From assembly GCA_021780095.1 (NCBI GenBank), contig JAJXZK010000268.1, positions 1-23,020 on the forward strand: 23,020 bases of DNA. Reading direction: 5' to 3'. This document shows positions 7,822-17,041 of the stretch, piece by piece. The DNA comes from Acidobacteriota bacterium. GTDB taxonomy: Bacteria > Acidobacteriota > Terriglobia > Terriglobales > Acidobacteriaceae. The position numbers and the translations under genes were made by a program. Position 1 is the stretch's first letter. Every line of letters starts with the position of its first letter. The notes under the pieces are model-generated. The model ran no database searches. It saw only the letters and a program-made list of their open reading frames with translations, and had not been told where the DNA came from.

Positions 7822-9042
7822 ATGGCGACCTCCGACGGCTTACTCAACGAAATTCTCGCGGCAAGGGAACGCATCCGCGATTTTATCTGGTTAACTCCCT
7901 GCCAACATTCGGCGGAGCTTTCAGCTGTAACGGGCCAACAAATTTACTTAAAGCTGGACAATTTGCAACGCACGGGTGCTTTCAAAGAACGTGGCGCATT
8001 GAATAAAATTCTACGGCTGAGCCCAGAAGAAAAGCAGTGCGGAGTCATCGCAGCCAGCGCAGGAAACCACGCCCAGGCCGTTGCTTACCATGCAACCCAG
8101 CGCGGCATCCGGGCGCAGATCGTAATGCCGCTGATGACACCTTTGGTGAAAGTCTCTGCCACCCGCGGCTTCGGAGCCGACGTAGTGCTGCACGGCGCCA
8201 ACTACGATGAAACCTACGCTGAGGCAATTCGCCGCAGCGAATCGGAGGGCATTACCTTTCTTCATCCTTTTGACGATATGCATGTCATCCACGGACAAGG
8301 CACAATCGGAGTCGAGTTGATTGAGCAGGTCCCAGACCTGGAGGCTGTGATTGTTCCGATCGGGGGTGGTGGACTGATCAGTGGAGTGGCAGCCGCACTG
8401 AAAGCAATGAATCCAGCAATCCGTGTCATTGGTGTGCAGACGGAGCGCCTGCCATCTATGCTGAAGGCCTGTGAAGTGGGGCACCCAGTAACACTGCCCG
8501 CAGAAGCTACCATCGCCGACGGAATTGCGGTTCGCAGAGCAGGCAACCTGACGTTGCCTCTGGTGCAGAAATACGTCGACGAAATTGTTACCGTCGATGA
8601 AGAGGAGATCGCTAATGCGATCCTAGTTTTGCTGGAACGAGAGAAGACGTTAGCCGAAGGAGCAGGCGCAGTCGCATTGGCTGCAGTCCTGAACGAAAAG
8701 ACGAGCCTGAAACATCAGAAGACGGTGGTGCTGGTTTGTGGCGGCAATATCGATGTCAGTTTGTTGGCGAGGATTATTGAACGTGGTTTGGTGAAGGACG
8801 GACGGAGAGTTCGCATCCGAGTGCATCTCTCAGACCGCCCCGGTGCGCTATATCAACTCACGAAAATTCTTGCGGAACAGCAGGCCAACATTGTGGAAAC
8901 GATCCATAACCGATCACATTATGGCGTGAATCTTGGGGACACTGTCATTGATATAACTCTGGAAACGCGCGGAACAGCGCATATCCAGATTATCTCGTCG
9001 GCACTGCAGGAAGCCGCCTACAAATTCGAACGGATCACTTAG
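7822..9042 (+). CDS. ilvA: Threonine ammonia-lyase (dehydratase) with ACT domain
   Basis: This 406-residue PLP enzyme converts L-threonine to 2-oxobutanoate and ammonia, feeding isoleucine synthesis or threonine breakdown. The PLP lysine is Lys55 in TGAFKERGA, the SAGNHAQAVA motif is at 79-88, and the phosphate-binding loop GGGGLISG is at 181-188. One ACT domain occupies about 330-406 (VRIRVHLSDRPGALYQL). A single ACT of this form and a length near 400 are typical of the COG1171 short type, sometimes named tdcB, rather than the 510-residue E. coli IlvA with its two ACT-like regulatory domains. The biosynthetic versus catabolic role cannot be settled from sequence. No Shine-Dalgarno is visible before the ATG, which suggests coupling or leader-independent initiation. 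It converges on gltD. Confidence 0.92.
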   Translation: MATSDGLLNEILAARERIRDFIWLTPCQHSAELSAVTGQQIYLKLDNLQRTGAFKERGALNKILRLSPEEKQCGVIAASAGNHAQAVAYHATQRGIRAQIVMPLMTPLVKVSATRGFGADVVLHGANYDETYAEAIRRSESEGITFLHPFDDMHVIHGQGTIGVELIEQVPDLEAVIVPIGGGGLISGVAAALKAMNPAIRVIGVQTERLPSMLKACEVGHPVTLPAEATIADGIAVRRAGNLTLPLVQKYVDEIVTVDEEEIANAILVLLEREKTLAEGAGAVALAAVLNEKTSLKHQKTVVLVCGGNIDVSLLARIIERGLVKDGRRVRIRVHLSDRPGALYQLTKILAEQQANIVETIHNRSHYGVNLGDTVIDITLETRGTAHIQIISSALQEAAYKFERIT

Positions 9043-9060
9043 CGACAGCCAGCGATCCGT
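9030..9060. terminator. Inverted repeat between convergent ilvA and gltD stops
   Basis: ACGGATC at 9030-9036 and GATCCGT at 9054-9060 form a perfect 7-bp stem with a 17-base loop. It spans the ilvA stop codon and lies just before the gltD stop. No T-run follows on either strand, so it is not a canonical rho-independent terminator. It may be a weak bidirectional terminator or an mRNA-end stabilising hairpin. Confidence 0.3.
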
Positions 9061-9081
9061 ATTGATCAACTGCGCGATTCA

Positions 9082-10530
9082 CTATCCCGCTACGCCGACC
9101 AAGCTCGTGTCGCGAGCATTCGAAGCAGCGCGCAAATATTCATCGACGGCTGCGGCCGCTTTCCGTCCTTCAGAAATGGCCCACACCACCAGAGATTGTC
9201 CACGCCGCATATCGCCGGCAGCGAAAACTCCCTCAACTGTAGTCATGTAGCTGTTATTGGTGGCGACATTGCCGCGCGCATCAATGGCAACACCTATCTT
9301 CTCAAGCATGCCGTTGCGCACCGGACCGGAGAAGCCCATAGCGAGCAATACCAGATCCACTTCAAGCACAAATTCGCTGCCGGGTTGCGGCTCGAATTTA
9401 GGCGGAGGACCCACTTGGACACCGTGCAACTGTTTCACATTGCCGTGCTCGTCGCCGACAAACTTGGTCGTTGCCAGGCTCCAATTTCGTTTGCCGCCTT
9501 CTTCGTGCGCCCCTTCAGTGCGTAGCTGCATCGGCCACAATGGCCACGGTGTCAGCGGCGAACGATCGGAAGGAGGCACCGGCATAATTTCAAATTGTTC
9601 GACCGAGAGCGCCTTCTGGCGATGACTTGTTCCCAGGCAGTCCGCGCCCGTATCTCCGCCTCCAATGATGACGACGCGCTTGCCGTTAGCGAGAATGGCT
9701 CCTTCTTCCGAAACAGTATCGCCTTCGCAACGACGATTCTGTTGCGGCAAAAATTCCATTGCGAAGTGAATGCCGTTCAGCTCACGTCCAGGAACGTTTA
9801 GATCCCGCGGCTGCTCCGCGCCACCGGCGAGCAGAATGGCGTCGAAGTCACGCTGAAGATCTTCAACCGGCACGTTTTCGCCGACATGGGCACCGGTAAC
9901 AAATGTCACTCCTTCCAATTGCATCTGTTCCAAGCGGCGATCGAGGATAGTTTTCTCAAGCTTGAAATTCGGGATTCCATACCGCATCAATCCGCCGATG
10001 CGATCGGCCTTTTCGAAGACGGTGACAGCGTGCCCGGCGCGGCGCAGTTGCTGTGCAGCCGCTAAACCCGCAGGCCCAGATCCAACCACGGCAACTCCCT
10101 TGCCTGTGGAGAACGCGGGGGGCTCAGGATGGACCCAGCCCTCTTCATAGGCGTGGTCGATGATATTTTTTTCAATCTGCTTAATCGTCACCGGAGGGGC
10201 ATTGATGCCCAATACGCATGCCGCCTCGCAAGGTGCCGGACAAATTCTTCCCGTGATCTCCGGAAAATTATTGGTCGCATGCAAACGACGCACGGCTTCT
10301 TTCCAGCGACCGCGATATACCAGGTCATTCCAATCGGGAATGAGGTTGTTAACCGGACAGCCGGTGTGACAAAACGGCACACCGCAATCCATGCAGCGCG
10401 CGGCCTGCTGCTGCTGCTTTTCTTCGGGAAAAGATCGGTAGATTTCAACCCAGTCGTTGACGCGTTCCACAACGGGTCGCCGCTCGGGCAGCTCGCGTGG
10501 AAATTCCATGAATCCTGTCGATTTACCCAT
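9082..10530 (-). CDS. gltD: Glutamate synthase (NADPH) small subunit
   Basis: This 482-residue iron-sulfur flavoprotein passes electrons from NADPH through FAD and 4Fe-4S centres to the GltB subunit. N-terminal cysteines 46, 49, 54 and 58 ([13 protein letters not shown]) and 97, 101 and 105 (CPAPCEAAC) are the cluster ligands. The FAD-binding loop VVGSGPAG is at 148-155, the NADPH-binding loop VIIGGGDTG is at 287-295, and [19 protein letters not shown] at 434-452 is the closing FAD motif. Length matches the family. Its ATG overlaps the gltB stop by eight bases (ATGGGTAA), with AGGTG a few bases upstream inside gltB, so the two subunits are probably translationally coupled and made in equal amounts. 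Confidence 0.96.
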   Translation of the reverse strand: MGKSTGFMEFPRELPERRPVVERVNDWVEIYRSFPEEKQQQQAARCMDCGVPFCHTGCPVNNLIPDWNDLVYRGRWKEAVRRLHATNNFPEITGRICPAPCEAACVLGINAPPVTIKQIEKNIIDHAYEEGWVHPEPPAFSTGKGVAVVGSGPAGLAAAQQLRRAGHAVTVFEKADRIGGLMRYGIPNFKLEKTILDRRLEQMQLEGVTFVTGAHVGENVPVEDLQRDFDAILLAGGAEQPRDLNVPGRELNGIHFAMEFLPQQNRRCEGDTVSEEGAILANGKRVVIIGGGDTGADCLGTSHRQKALSVEQFEIMPVPPSDRSPLTPWPLWPMQLRTEGAHEEGGKRNWSLATTKFVGDEHGNVKQLHGVQVGPPPKFEPQPGSEFVLEVDLVLLAMGFSGPVRNGMLEKIGVAIDARGNVATNNSYMTTVEGVFAAGDMRRGQSLVVWAISEGRKAAAAVDEYLRAASNARDTSLVGVAG

Positions 10531-13500
10531 GTTGCACCTGCTCGGCGATCGTCAATGTCGGAAGTTCTCCAGTCGGAATTGCTATCTCTCCACGCTCGCG
10601 CAGCACCCGCTTGTATTCCTGCGGAAATACCTTGATGAACTTCGGCAGGCTATCATTCCAGTTGGCAAGAATCCAACCTGCACGCGGGCTTCCCGTCAGG
10701 TCGCGATGGCGCGTAATCAGCGTTTGCAGTTCCTCGATCTCGCGCGCATCGGTCAGCGGTTCAAGATCGACAGAAGCCGGATTGCATCGTTTCTGCATGA
10801 AATCGCCACGCTCATCGTAGACGTAGGCGATCCCTCCATTCATTCCGGCGGCAAAGTTCCGTCCACATGCCCCCAGAACGACGACGCGCCCGTTCGTCAT
10901 GTATTCACATCCGTGGTCGCCCACACCTTCAACGACCGCCGTAGCTCCGGAGTTGCGGACAGCAAAGCGCTCGCCTGCGATTCCATTCAGGAAGACTTCT
11001 CCGCTGGTTGCGCCGTAGAGAATGACATTGCCAGCAAGGATGCTTTCCTCCGGTTGAAAACTGGAGTTGCGCGGCGGGAAAATAATAATCCTGCCGCCCG
11101 AAAGACCTTTGCCGACGTAGTCGTTCGCTTCCCCTTCCAGCGTTAGCGTGACGCCGTTGGGCAAGAACGCCCCAAAGCTCTGTCCGGCAGATCCCTGGAA
11201 ATTGAAGCGGATGGTTTCCTCAGGCAATCCCGCCGGTCCGTAACGCCGCACGACTTCGCCGCCCAGCATGGCGCCCACAGTACGATGGATATTTCGAATC
11301 GGCAGCGAGAATTCCATGGGCTGCTGGTGTTCGAGCGCCGGTTTTGCAAGTTCTATCAAACTATGATCGAGTGCCTGCTCTAGCCCGTGGTCCTGTTTCT
11401 GCACACAATGTCGCGCCACGCGTCCTGGCAATGGCGGGCTGTACAAAATGGACGACAGATCAATTCCTTTTGCTTTCCAATGATCGACGGGCAATTGGGT
11501 ATCCAGCATATCGACGCGGCCTACCATCTCATCCACGGTGCGGAAACCAAGTTTCGCCATATACTCGCGAACCTGTTCGGCAAGGAAGAAGAAGAAATTG
11601 ATGACATGCTCCGGCTGACCCTGGAACCGCTTGCGAAGCTCCGGGTCCTGCGTCGCGATTCCGACTGGGCACGTGTTCAAGTGACACTTGCGAATCATGA
11701 TGCAACCCATCGTGATGAGCGGAGTGGTCGCAAACCCAAATTCTTCCGCACCCAGCAGCGCCGCAATCACAACGTCTCGTCCGGTTTGCAGTTTGCCATC
11801 GGTCTGCACGCGGATTCGGCTGCGCAAATCATTCAACAGCAAAACCTGCTGAGTTTCCGCCAGTCCAAGCTCCCATGGAATTCCAGCATGTTTGATGGAA
11901 CTTAGCGGCGCTGCTCCCGTGCCTCCACTATCGCCACTGATCAACACAACATCGGCATGCGCCTTGGAAACGCCAGCCGCGACCGTGCCGACTCCAACCT
12001 CCGACACCAACTTCACCGCGATGCGAGCTCGCGGATTGACATTCTTCAAGTCATAGATCAGCTGTGCAAGGTCTTCAATGGAGTAAATATCATGATGCGG
12101 AGGTGGGGAAATCAACCCCACTCCAGGAATGGAGTGCCGCAGCCGGGCAATCACTTCATCAACTTTGTAACCCGGAAGCTGTCCGCCTTCTCCAGGCTTC
12201 GCTCCTTGCGCCATCTTGATCTGCAGTTCGTCTGCGTTCATCAAGTAGTTGGTTGTCACACCAAAACGTCCCGAAGCGATCTGCTTCACGGCGCTGCGAC
12301 GCAAATCTCCGTTGGCATCCGGCGTGAAACGACCCGCGTCTTCTCCGCCTTCGCCAGTGTTTGACATGCCGCCGATGCGGTTCATGGCAACCGCCAGGGT
12401 CTCATGCGCCTCTTTGCTAATCGAACCGAAGGACATTGCCCCGGTTGTGAATCGTTTTACGATTTCCTTCGCAGGCTCCACTTCTTCAATGGGAACTGGC
12501 GTCTTCGATTCCTTGATTTTCATCAGGCTGCGAAGCGTGCACATGTTGCGATTTTGTTCGTCAATAAGGTCGGTATATTCCTTGAAGGTTTTCGGATTGC
12601 TCTGCTGCACTGCGTGCTGCAATTTGCTGATCGTAAGTGGATTCAGCAGGTGCTCCTCCCCGCCGACACGAAAGTGATACGCACCGCCAACGTCCAAATC
12701 GGTTTCAGAATCGTTCAATGGGGCGAAAGCATACTCATGCTTCATCTGCGCTTCGCGTGCCAGGACATCGAGCCCGATTCCTTCAATTCGTGAAGCGGTT
12801 CCCTGGAAGTATGTTTCCACCAGATTTCGGTTCAAGCCGATCGCTTCGAAAACCTGGGCTCCTCGATAGCTCTGCAGCGTCGAAATACCCATCTTTGAGA
12901 AGGTCTTCAACAAGCCCTTATTAACGGCTTTGATGAAATTCTTCACCGCCGTATCCGGGGTAATGCCATTCGTAAGATAGCCGCGATGCGCCAGGTCACG
13001 TACCGAATCAAACGCCAAGTAAGGATTAATGGCGCTGGCGCCGAAGCCGATCAACAATGCGAAATGCATCACCTCGCGCGGCTCTCCAGACTCCAGGATC
13101 AAGGCAACTTGCGTGCGAGTTTCCTCGCGCACCAACAGATAGTGAACCGCCGCCAAGGCAAGCAAGCTGGGGATGGGAGCGTATTGCTTATCCACGCCCC
13201 GATCGGAAAGGATCAGCAACGTATATCCGGACCGAACCGCAAGAGATGCGCGCTGGCATAGCTCATCGAGTGCTCTCTTCAACCCAGCCTCTCCATCCTC
13301 TGAGCGGAAGTGAGTCGGCAGCGTCGTCGCCAGCAGGTCTCCGGTGGACACGCGCCGCAGTTTTTCCAATTCGCGATTCGTCAGGATCGCGTGCGGCAGC
13401 TTTAACGTGTGGCAGTTTTGCGACGTCTCCGCCAGAATATTTCGCTCGCTCCCGATAAAACTGGAGAGAGACATCACCATCTCTTCGCGGATGGCGTCGA

Positions 13501-15106
13501 TGGGCGGATTGGTCACCTGCGCGAACAACTGCTTGAAATAGCTGAACAGCATTTGCGGCCGGTCCGAAAGACAAGCCAGCGGAGTGTCCGTCCCCATCGA
13601 ACCGATGGGTTCTTCCCCCTTACTCGCCATTGGCTCCAGAATCATCTTCATGTCTTCTTCGGAGTAGCCAAACGCGCGCTGCCGGCGAAGCAAAGTGTCG
13701 GGATTGGCGCCGTAGAATCTTGAAGGCTCGGGTAATTGATCGAGCGTGATCTGCTTCTCTTTCAACCACTCTTCATATGGTTGACGAGAAACCAGTTGCT
13801 GTTTAATTTCCTTGTCGGAAATGATCCGCTGCTGCACCGTATCGACCAGAAACATTTTTCCAGGCTGCAGACGTCCCTTTTTCTTGATGTTCCCTGCAGG
13901 AATATCCAGAACGCCCGCCTCGGAAGCGAGAACAACGATATCGTCCTTGGTAACGACATAGCGACCGGGCCGCAGGCCATTACGATCCAGCGTCGCCCCA
14001 ATGACGCGCCCATCCGTAAAGGCGATCGCAGCAGGCCCGTCCCACGGCTCCATCAGCGAAGCGTGATATTCGTAGAAGGCCCGTTTTTCTGGCTTCATAT
14101 GCGGATTGCCGGCCCACGCCTCCGGAATGAGCATGGCCATTACATGCGGCATCGAACGGCCTGCTTGAAAGAGCAGCTCCACCGCATTGTCGAATGCCGA
14201 TGAGTCGCTGCTGCCGTCTTCCACAATTGGAAACAGCTTCTCTATGTCCGGCCCAAAAGCCGGAGATTCCAGAATTGACTGGCGCGCATGCATCCAATTC
14301 ACGTTGCCCCGTAATGTATTGATTTCGCCGTTGTGCGCGACATAGCGAAATGGATGTGCCAGCCGCCAACTTGGAAACGTATTCGTCGAAAAACGCTGGT
14401 GTACCAGGCACAGTGCGCTTTCGACTTCGGGGTCGGCTAACTCACCATAAAAGCTGGCGATCTGCGGCGCAAGCAGCAGCCCCTTGTAGATAATCGTGCG
14501 GGAAGACAGAGAAGGTATATAGAAGATTTCCTTGTCTTCAATGCTTGAATTGGCGATTTTCTGCTCGGCCAGCTTACGAACGACATAAAGCTTCCGCTCG
14601 AACGCGTCTTCATCCATTCCGGCCGGTTTTCCGACAAATATCTGCTGAATATACGGTTGCGAGGCGCGAGCCACCCGGCCAATTGCATTGCCATTGCATG
14701 GCGTATCCCTCCAGCCCAGGATGGTGAGGCCCTCTTCCCGGATGATTTGCTCGAAAATTCCTTCGCACTGCAGGCGGTTCAATTTCTCTACCGGCAGAAA
14801 CACCATACCGGCTGCGTAGGCACCTGGCTCCGGCAATTTGAAGCCAAGCGTTGCGCATTCGCGGACAAAGAATCGGTGAGGGATCTGGATCAGGATTCCA
14901 GCGCCATCACCCGTTTCAGCGTCGCATCCACACGCGCCGCGATGCGTCAAATTGATCAGGACCTCAATCCCTTTCAATATAATTTCGTGGCTTTTCTCCC
15001 CGCGAATGCTGGCGACAAACCCAATTCCGCATGCATCGTGTTCGTGGCTTGGGTGATAAAGACCCTGTGCAGACGGTACGGCTGAAACTGCATGGAATTT
15101 AGACAT
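10523..15106 (-). CDS. gltB: Glutamate synthase large subunit
   Basis: This 1527-residue protein makes glutamate from glutamine and 2-oxoglutarate. The N-terminal glutaminase domain begins at Cys26 in HDACGIGF, so a 25-residue propeptide must be removed to expose the nucleophile. The central domain and the FMN/synthase domain follow. The FMN region includes [10 protein letters not shown] and the [16 protein letters not shown] stretch, and the 3Fe-4S ligands are Cys1135, Cys1141 and Cys1146 ([12 protein letters not shown]). The C-terminal beta-helix domain has repeated G-x-x-G patterns and covers about 1260-1440. The ATG at 15106 has GAGGA centred about eight bases upstream. It is transcribed divergently from alaC and is followed without a gap by gltD. 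Confidence 0.97.
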   Translation of the reverse strand: MSKFHAVSAVPSAQGLYHPSHEHDACGIGFVASIRGEKSHEIILKGIEVLINLTHRGACGCDAETGDGAGILIQIPHRFFVRECATLGFKLPEPGAYAAGMVFLPVEKLNRLQCEGIFEQIIREEGLTILGWRDTPCNGNAIGRVARASQPYIQQIFVGKPAGMDEDAFERKLYVVRKLAEQKIANSSIEDKEIFYIPSLSSRTIIYKGLLLAPQIASFYGELADPEVESALCLVHQRFSTNTFPSWRLAHPFRYVAHNGEINTLRGNVNWMHARQSILESPAFGPDIEKLFPIVEDGSSDSSAFDNAVELLFQAGRSMPHVMAMLIPEAWAGNPHMKPEKRAFYEYHASLMEPWDGPAAIAFTDGRVIGATLDRNGLRPGRYVVTKDDIVVLASEAGVLDIPAGNIKKKGRLQPGKMFLVDTVQQRIISDKEIKQQLVSRQPYEEWLKEKQITLDQLPEPSRFYGANPDTLLRRQRAFGYSEEDMKMILEPMASKGEEPIGSMGTDTPLACLSDRPQMLFSYFKQLFAQVTNPPIDAIREEMVMSLSSFIGSERNILAETSQNCHTLKLPHAILTNRELEKLRRVSTGDLLATTLPTHFRSEDGEAGLKRALDELCQRASLAVRSGYTLLILSDRGVDKQYAPIPSLLALAAVHYLLVREETRTQVALILESGEPREVMHFALLIGFGASAINPYLAFDSVRDLAHRGYLTNGITPDTAVKNFIKAVNKGLLKTFSKMGISTLQSYRGAQVFEAIGLNRNLVETYFQGTASRIEGIGLDVLAREAQMKHEYAFAPLNDSETDLDVGGAYHFRVGGEEHLLNPLTISKLQHAVQQSNPKTFKEYTDLIDEQNRNMCTLRSLMKIKESKTPVPIEEVEPAKEIVKRFTTGAMSFGSISKEAHETLAVAMNRIGGMSNTGEGGEDAGRFTPDANGDLRRSAVKQIASGRFGVTTNYLMNADELQIKMAQGAKPGEGGQLPGYKVDEVIARLRHSIPGVGLISPPPHHDIYSIEDLAQLIYDLKNVNPRARIAVKLVSEVGVGTVAAGVSKAHADVVLISGDSGGTGAAPLSSIKHAGIPWELGLAETQQVLLLNDLRSRIRVQTDGKLQTGRDVVIAALLGAEEFGFATTPLITMGCIMIRKCHLNTCPVGIATQDPELRKRFQGQPEHVINFFFFLAEQVREYMAKLGFRTVDEMVGRVDMLDTQLPVDHWKAKGIDLSSILYSPPLPGRVARHCVQKQDHGLEQALDHSLIELAKPALEHQQPMEFSLPIRNIHRTVGAMLGGEVVRRYGPAGLPEETIRFNFQGSAGQSFGAFLPNGVTLTLEGEANDYVGKGLSGGRIIIFPPRNSSFQPEESILAGNVILYGATSGEVFLNGIAGERFAVRNSGATAVVEGVGDHGCEYMTNGRVVVLGACGRNFAAGMNGGIAYVYDERGDFMQKRCNPASVDLEPLTDAREIEELQTLITRHRDLTGSPRAGWILANWNDSLPKFIKVFPQEYKRVLRERGEIAIPTGELPTLTIAEQVQHG

Positions 15107-15165
15107 TGATTCCTCGTGCTACATATTCACTTTTTAGAGTCCTGCGCGTGGCGCGGATCACAAGG

Positions 15166-15191
15166 CAGCGTCTCACGAGCGAGAGGCGCTG
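15166..15191 (-). other. Stem-loop in the putative gltB leader
   Basis: Read on the minus strand, CAGCG-CC-TCTC pairs with GAGA-CGCTG around a GCTCGT loop, giving 9 base pairs with a two-base bulge. A second, smaller hairpin (TCC-GCGC-CAC-GCGC-A-GGA) lies at 15140-15157. Both would be in the 5' leader if transcription starts near 15219. No T-run follows either, so they are not terminators. Confidence 0.4.
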
Positions 15192-15211
15192 ATCTGCTGG
15201 GACAACCGGGG

Positions 15212-15244
15212 CTGAAGAGTCTTATTTTATACCAACCTCTTCAG
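15212..15244 (-). promoter_or_regulatory. gltB promoter -10 element enclosed by an operator-like inverted repeat
   Basis: On the minus strand TATAAA (15231-15226) is preceded by TGG, forming an extended -10 (TGnTATAAA). There is no good -35. The arms CTGAAGAG (15244-15237) and CTCTTCAG (15219-15212) form a perfect 8-bp inverted repeat with a 17-base spacer, about 2.4 helical turns centre to centre, and the -10 lies inside it. A dimeric repressor binding here would block gltBD transcription. A start near 15219 would give a leader of about 113 bases. Confidence 0.45.
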
Positions 15245-15567
15245 TTTATCGGGTAGGCTGTGCAGAATTCTCTAGCTCCGGCAGACCCAGCAGGGGGGAT
15301 CGAACTCCATCCGCGCGCTGTCGACTGCTTCGTTCGTGAGGGAGTGGAAGGAACGGGCGGCGAGGACCGCCAAGATCGCTGATAATGAGAATAGAATGAG
15401 TGTTTGCGACTGCTGAGGCCTTCTCCAAGTTTGATCGAGATACGATTCCGAATCTCGGCCAGTGCTTTTTGGCTTCAGAATATGCTGGACTCCGCGGACG
15501 GTTTCGACCGTTCCCGACCAGACCACGGCTTCAACCCACAACGAATACGACAAGTGACCCTTACTTT

Positions 15568-16749
15568 ATGGAAGAATTTTCTCGACTGACTCGGCTGCCC
15601 GCCTATGTATTCAACATCACCAACGATTTGAAAGCTGCGGCGCGGCAACGCGGTGAAGACATCATTGACTTCGGAATGGGAAATCCGGACGGCGCAACCC
15701 CGAAGCACATTGTTGACAAGATGATTGAGGCCGCGCAGAAGACCGCCACGCATCGTTATTCGCTGTCGAAAGGCATTCCTCGCCTGCGAAAGGCTATCTG
15801 CAACTGGTACAAGCGACGCTACGATGTAGACTTGGACCCGCTCACGGAAGCCATCGTGACCATCGGCTCCAAAGAAGGCATCGCCCACCTGTGCCTCGCC
15901 ACTCTGGATCGCGGAGATTCCGTTCTTGTGCCCAATCCCAGCTACCCGATCCACATCTTCGGCCCCATCATCGCCGGAGCCGACGTGCGCTACATTGAGA
16001 TTACGAGCGCCGCGGCCTTTCTTGCGGACCTGCGCGCAGCGCTTCCATCCATGTCTCCGCGGCCGAAAATGCTGATTCTCAATTTTCCGTCCAACCCCAC
16101 GACCCAGTGCGTCGATCTTGCTTTCTTTGAGCAGGTGGTTGCGCTGTGCAAAGAGTACGGCGTGTACGTCGTCCACGATCTGGCGTATGCCGACCTGGTT
16201 TTCGACGGCTATCGCGCACCTTCCATCCTGCAAGTCCCAGGAGCAAAAGATATTGCGGTTGAGTTCTTCACGCTCTCAAAAAGCTACAACATGCCTGGCT
16301 GGCGGGTCGGCTTCATGGTTGGCAATCCAACCTTGGTTGCGGCGCTTGGCCGGATCAAAAGTTATTTTGATTATGGAACATTCACGCCTATTCAGGTCGC
16401 GTCCATCCAGGCGTTGGAAGGCCCACAAGAATGCGTGCAGCAGATCTGCGATAACTATCGCAGGCGACGCGATGTTCTGGTTCAGGGCCTGAATCAGGCT
16501 GGCTGGCAGGTCGACATGCCGAAGGCAACCATGTTCGTGTGGGCGCAAATTCCAGAGACCTATCGAAAACTGGGTTCCTTCGAGTTTTCGAAGCAACTGC
16601 TGACAGAAGCCAAAGTTGCCGTGAGTCCGGGTATTGGCTTCGGCGAACACGGAGATGGCCACGTCCGTTTCTCCCTAATTGAAAATGAAGAACGAACACG
16701 CCAGGCTTTGCGCGGCATTAAGCAAATGCTTCAAAAGGTTCAGGTGTAG
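15568..16749 (+). CDS. alaC: Alanine-forming aminotransferase, AlaC type
   Basis: This 393-residue class I/II PLP aminotransferase closely follows E. coli AlaC, which transfers the amino group of glutamate to pyruvate. Shared blocks include [26 protein letters not shown] (28-44), [51 protein letters not shown] and [20 protein letters not shown]. The PLP lysine is Lys238 in SKSYN, and Asp204 and Tyr207 in HDLAYAD contact the cofactor. The ATG at 15568 is chosen because similarity begins a few residues later. A GTG at 15400 would add 56 unrelated residues. It diverges from gltB, so the enzyme sits beside the source of its glutamate donor. A terminator follows. Confidence 0.94.
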   Translation: MEEFSRLTRLPAYVFNITNDLKAAARQRGEDIIDFGMGNPDGATPKHIVDKMIEAAQKTATHRYSLSKGIPRLRKAICNWYKRRYDVDLDPLTEAIVTIGSKEGIAHLCLATLDRGDSVLVPNPSYPIHIFGPIIAGADVRYIEITSAAAFLADLRAALPSMSPRPKMLILNFPSNPTTQCVDLAFFEQVVALCKEYGVYVVHDLAYADLVFDGYRAPSILQVPGAKDIAVEFFTLSKSYNMPGWRVGFMVGNPTLVAALGRIKSYFDYGTFTPIQVASIQALEGPQECVQQICDNYRRRRDVLVQGLNQAGWQVDMPKATMFVWAQIPETYRKLGSFEFSKQLLTEAKVAVSPGIGFGEHGDGHVRFSLIENEERTRQALRGIKQMLQKVQV

Positions 16750-16785
16750 CGGAGATCGCGGCTGTCGAGGCAGCGCAAAAGCGGA

Positions 16786-16830
16786 GGGAATCGCATTGTC
16801 CCGGGAGCCCCTGCTGATTCCCGTCTTTTT
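16786..16830 (+). terminator. Rho-independent terminator downstream of alaC
   Basis: GGGAATCGCA (16786-16795) pairs with TGC-T-GATTCCC (16812-16822), ten base pairs with a single bulged T, followed by GTCTTTTT ending at 16830. It begins 36 bases after the alaC stop and separates alaC from the methyltransferase transcription unit. Confidence 0.7.
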
Positions 16831-16871
16831 CCCCTCATCAATACAACTCCCTTGCTCCACTCGCTGTCGGC

Positions 16872-16899
16872 TTGACACGCCCCGATGCTGTGGTAGAGT
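16872..16899 (+). promoter_or_regulatory. Sigma-70 promoter for the methyltransferase pair
   Basis: A perfect TTGACA (16872-16877) is followed by a 16-base spacer and TAGAGT (16894-16899), a four-of-six -10 match. Transcription from about 16906 would give a leader of roughly 136 bases before the ATG at 17042. It lies just downstream of the alaC terminator, which supports a separate unit. Confidence 0.5.
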
Positions 16900-16957
16900 C
16901 AGAAACGAAAAATCTCGCTCTTGTGCCTCGGCTGCTATTTTGTCTGCAGTGTCCATA

Positions 16958-17034
16958 GCTCCAGCTTGTTTCATTCCATAATCTGGAGCAAAACTGTCCG
17001 CGACAGCGCGGATTCAGTCGAGATCCGCGGAGGG
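16958..17034 (+). promoter_or_regulatory. Structured leader with alternative hairpins next to the ribosome binding site
   Basis: GCTCCAG (16958-16964) and CTGGAGC (16983-16989) form a 7-bp stem. Downstream, TCCGCG (16997-17002) can pair with CGCGGA (17007-17012) around ACAG. Alternatively CGCGGAT (17007-17013) can pair with ATCCGCG (17023-17029) around nine bases, and that arm touches the Shine-Dalgarno GGAGGG (17029-17034). In the second fold CTGTC-CGC-GACAG (16994-17006) can form immediately beside it. The two folds exclude each other. The pairing is seen directly; a switch function is inference, and the leader matches no riboswitch class I recognise. Confidence 0.45.
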
Positions 17035-17041
17035 AACGTTC

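Larger units (their letters stand above)
15107..15567. other. 461-base divergent gltB-alaC regulatory region
   Basis: This region carries the gltB promoter and leader (listed separately) and several stem-loops on the alaC side: GGCGG-N6-CCGCC at 15356-15371, CGAGAT-N10-ATCTCG at 15436-15457, and a UUCG-loop hairpin GGACGGT-TTCG-ACCGTTC at 15496-15513 with one G-T wobble. GATAAT at 15381-15386 is a five-of-six -10 match for alaC but has no -35. A minus-strand reading frame at 15272-15553 ends in CWVCRS and has a hydrophobic stretch, but it lacks a supported start. Confidence 0.5.

Noticed and set aside
10188..10635. Long plus-strand frames antisense to gltD and gltB
   Set aside because: They are shadows of highly conserved genes, show no family signal and lack ribosome binding sites.
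15280..15320. T-arm-like sequence on the minus strand (GAGTTCGATCCCC) suggesting a tRNA
   Set aside because: The T-stem does not pair, and no matching acceptor, D-arm or anticodon arm is present around it.
15400..15567. GTG-initiated extension of alaC
   Set aside because: Similarity to AlaC begins only after 15568, and the upstream part contains stable hairpins that look like leader RNA.
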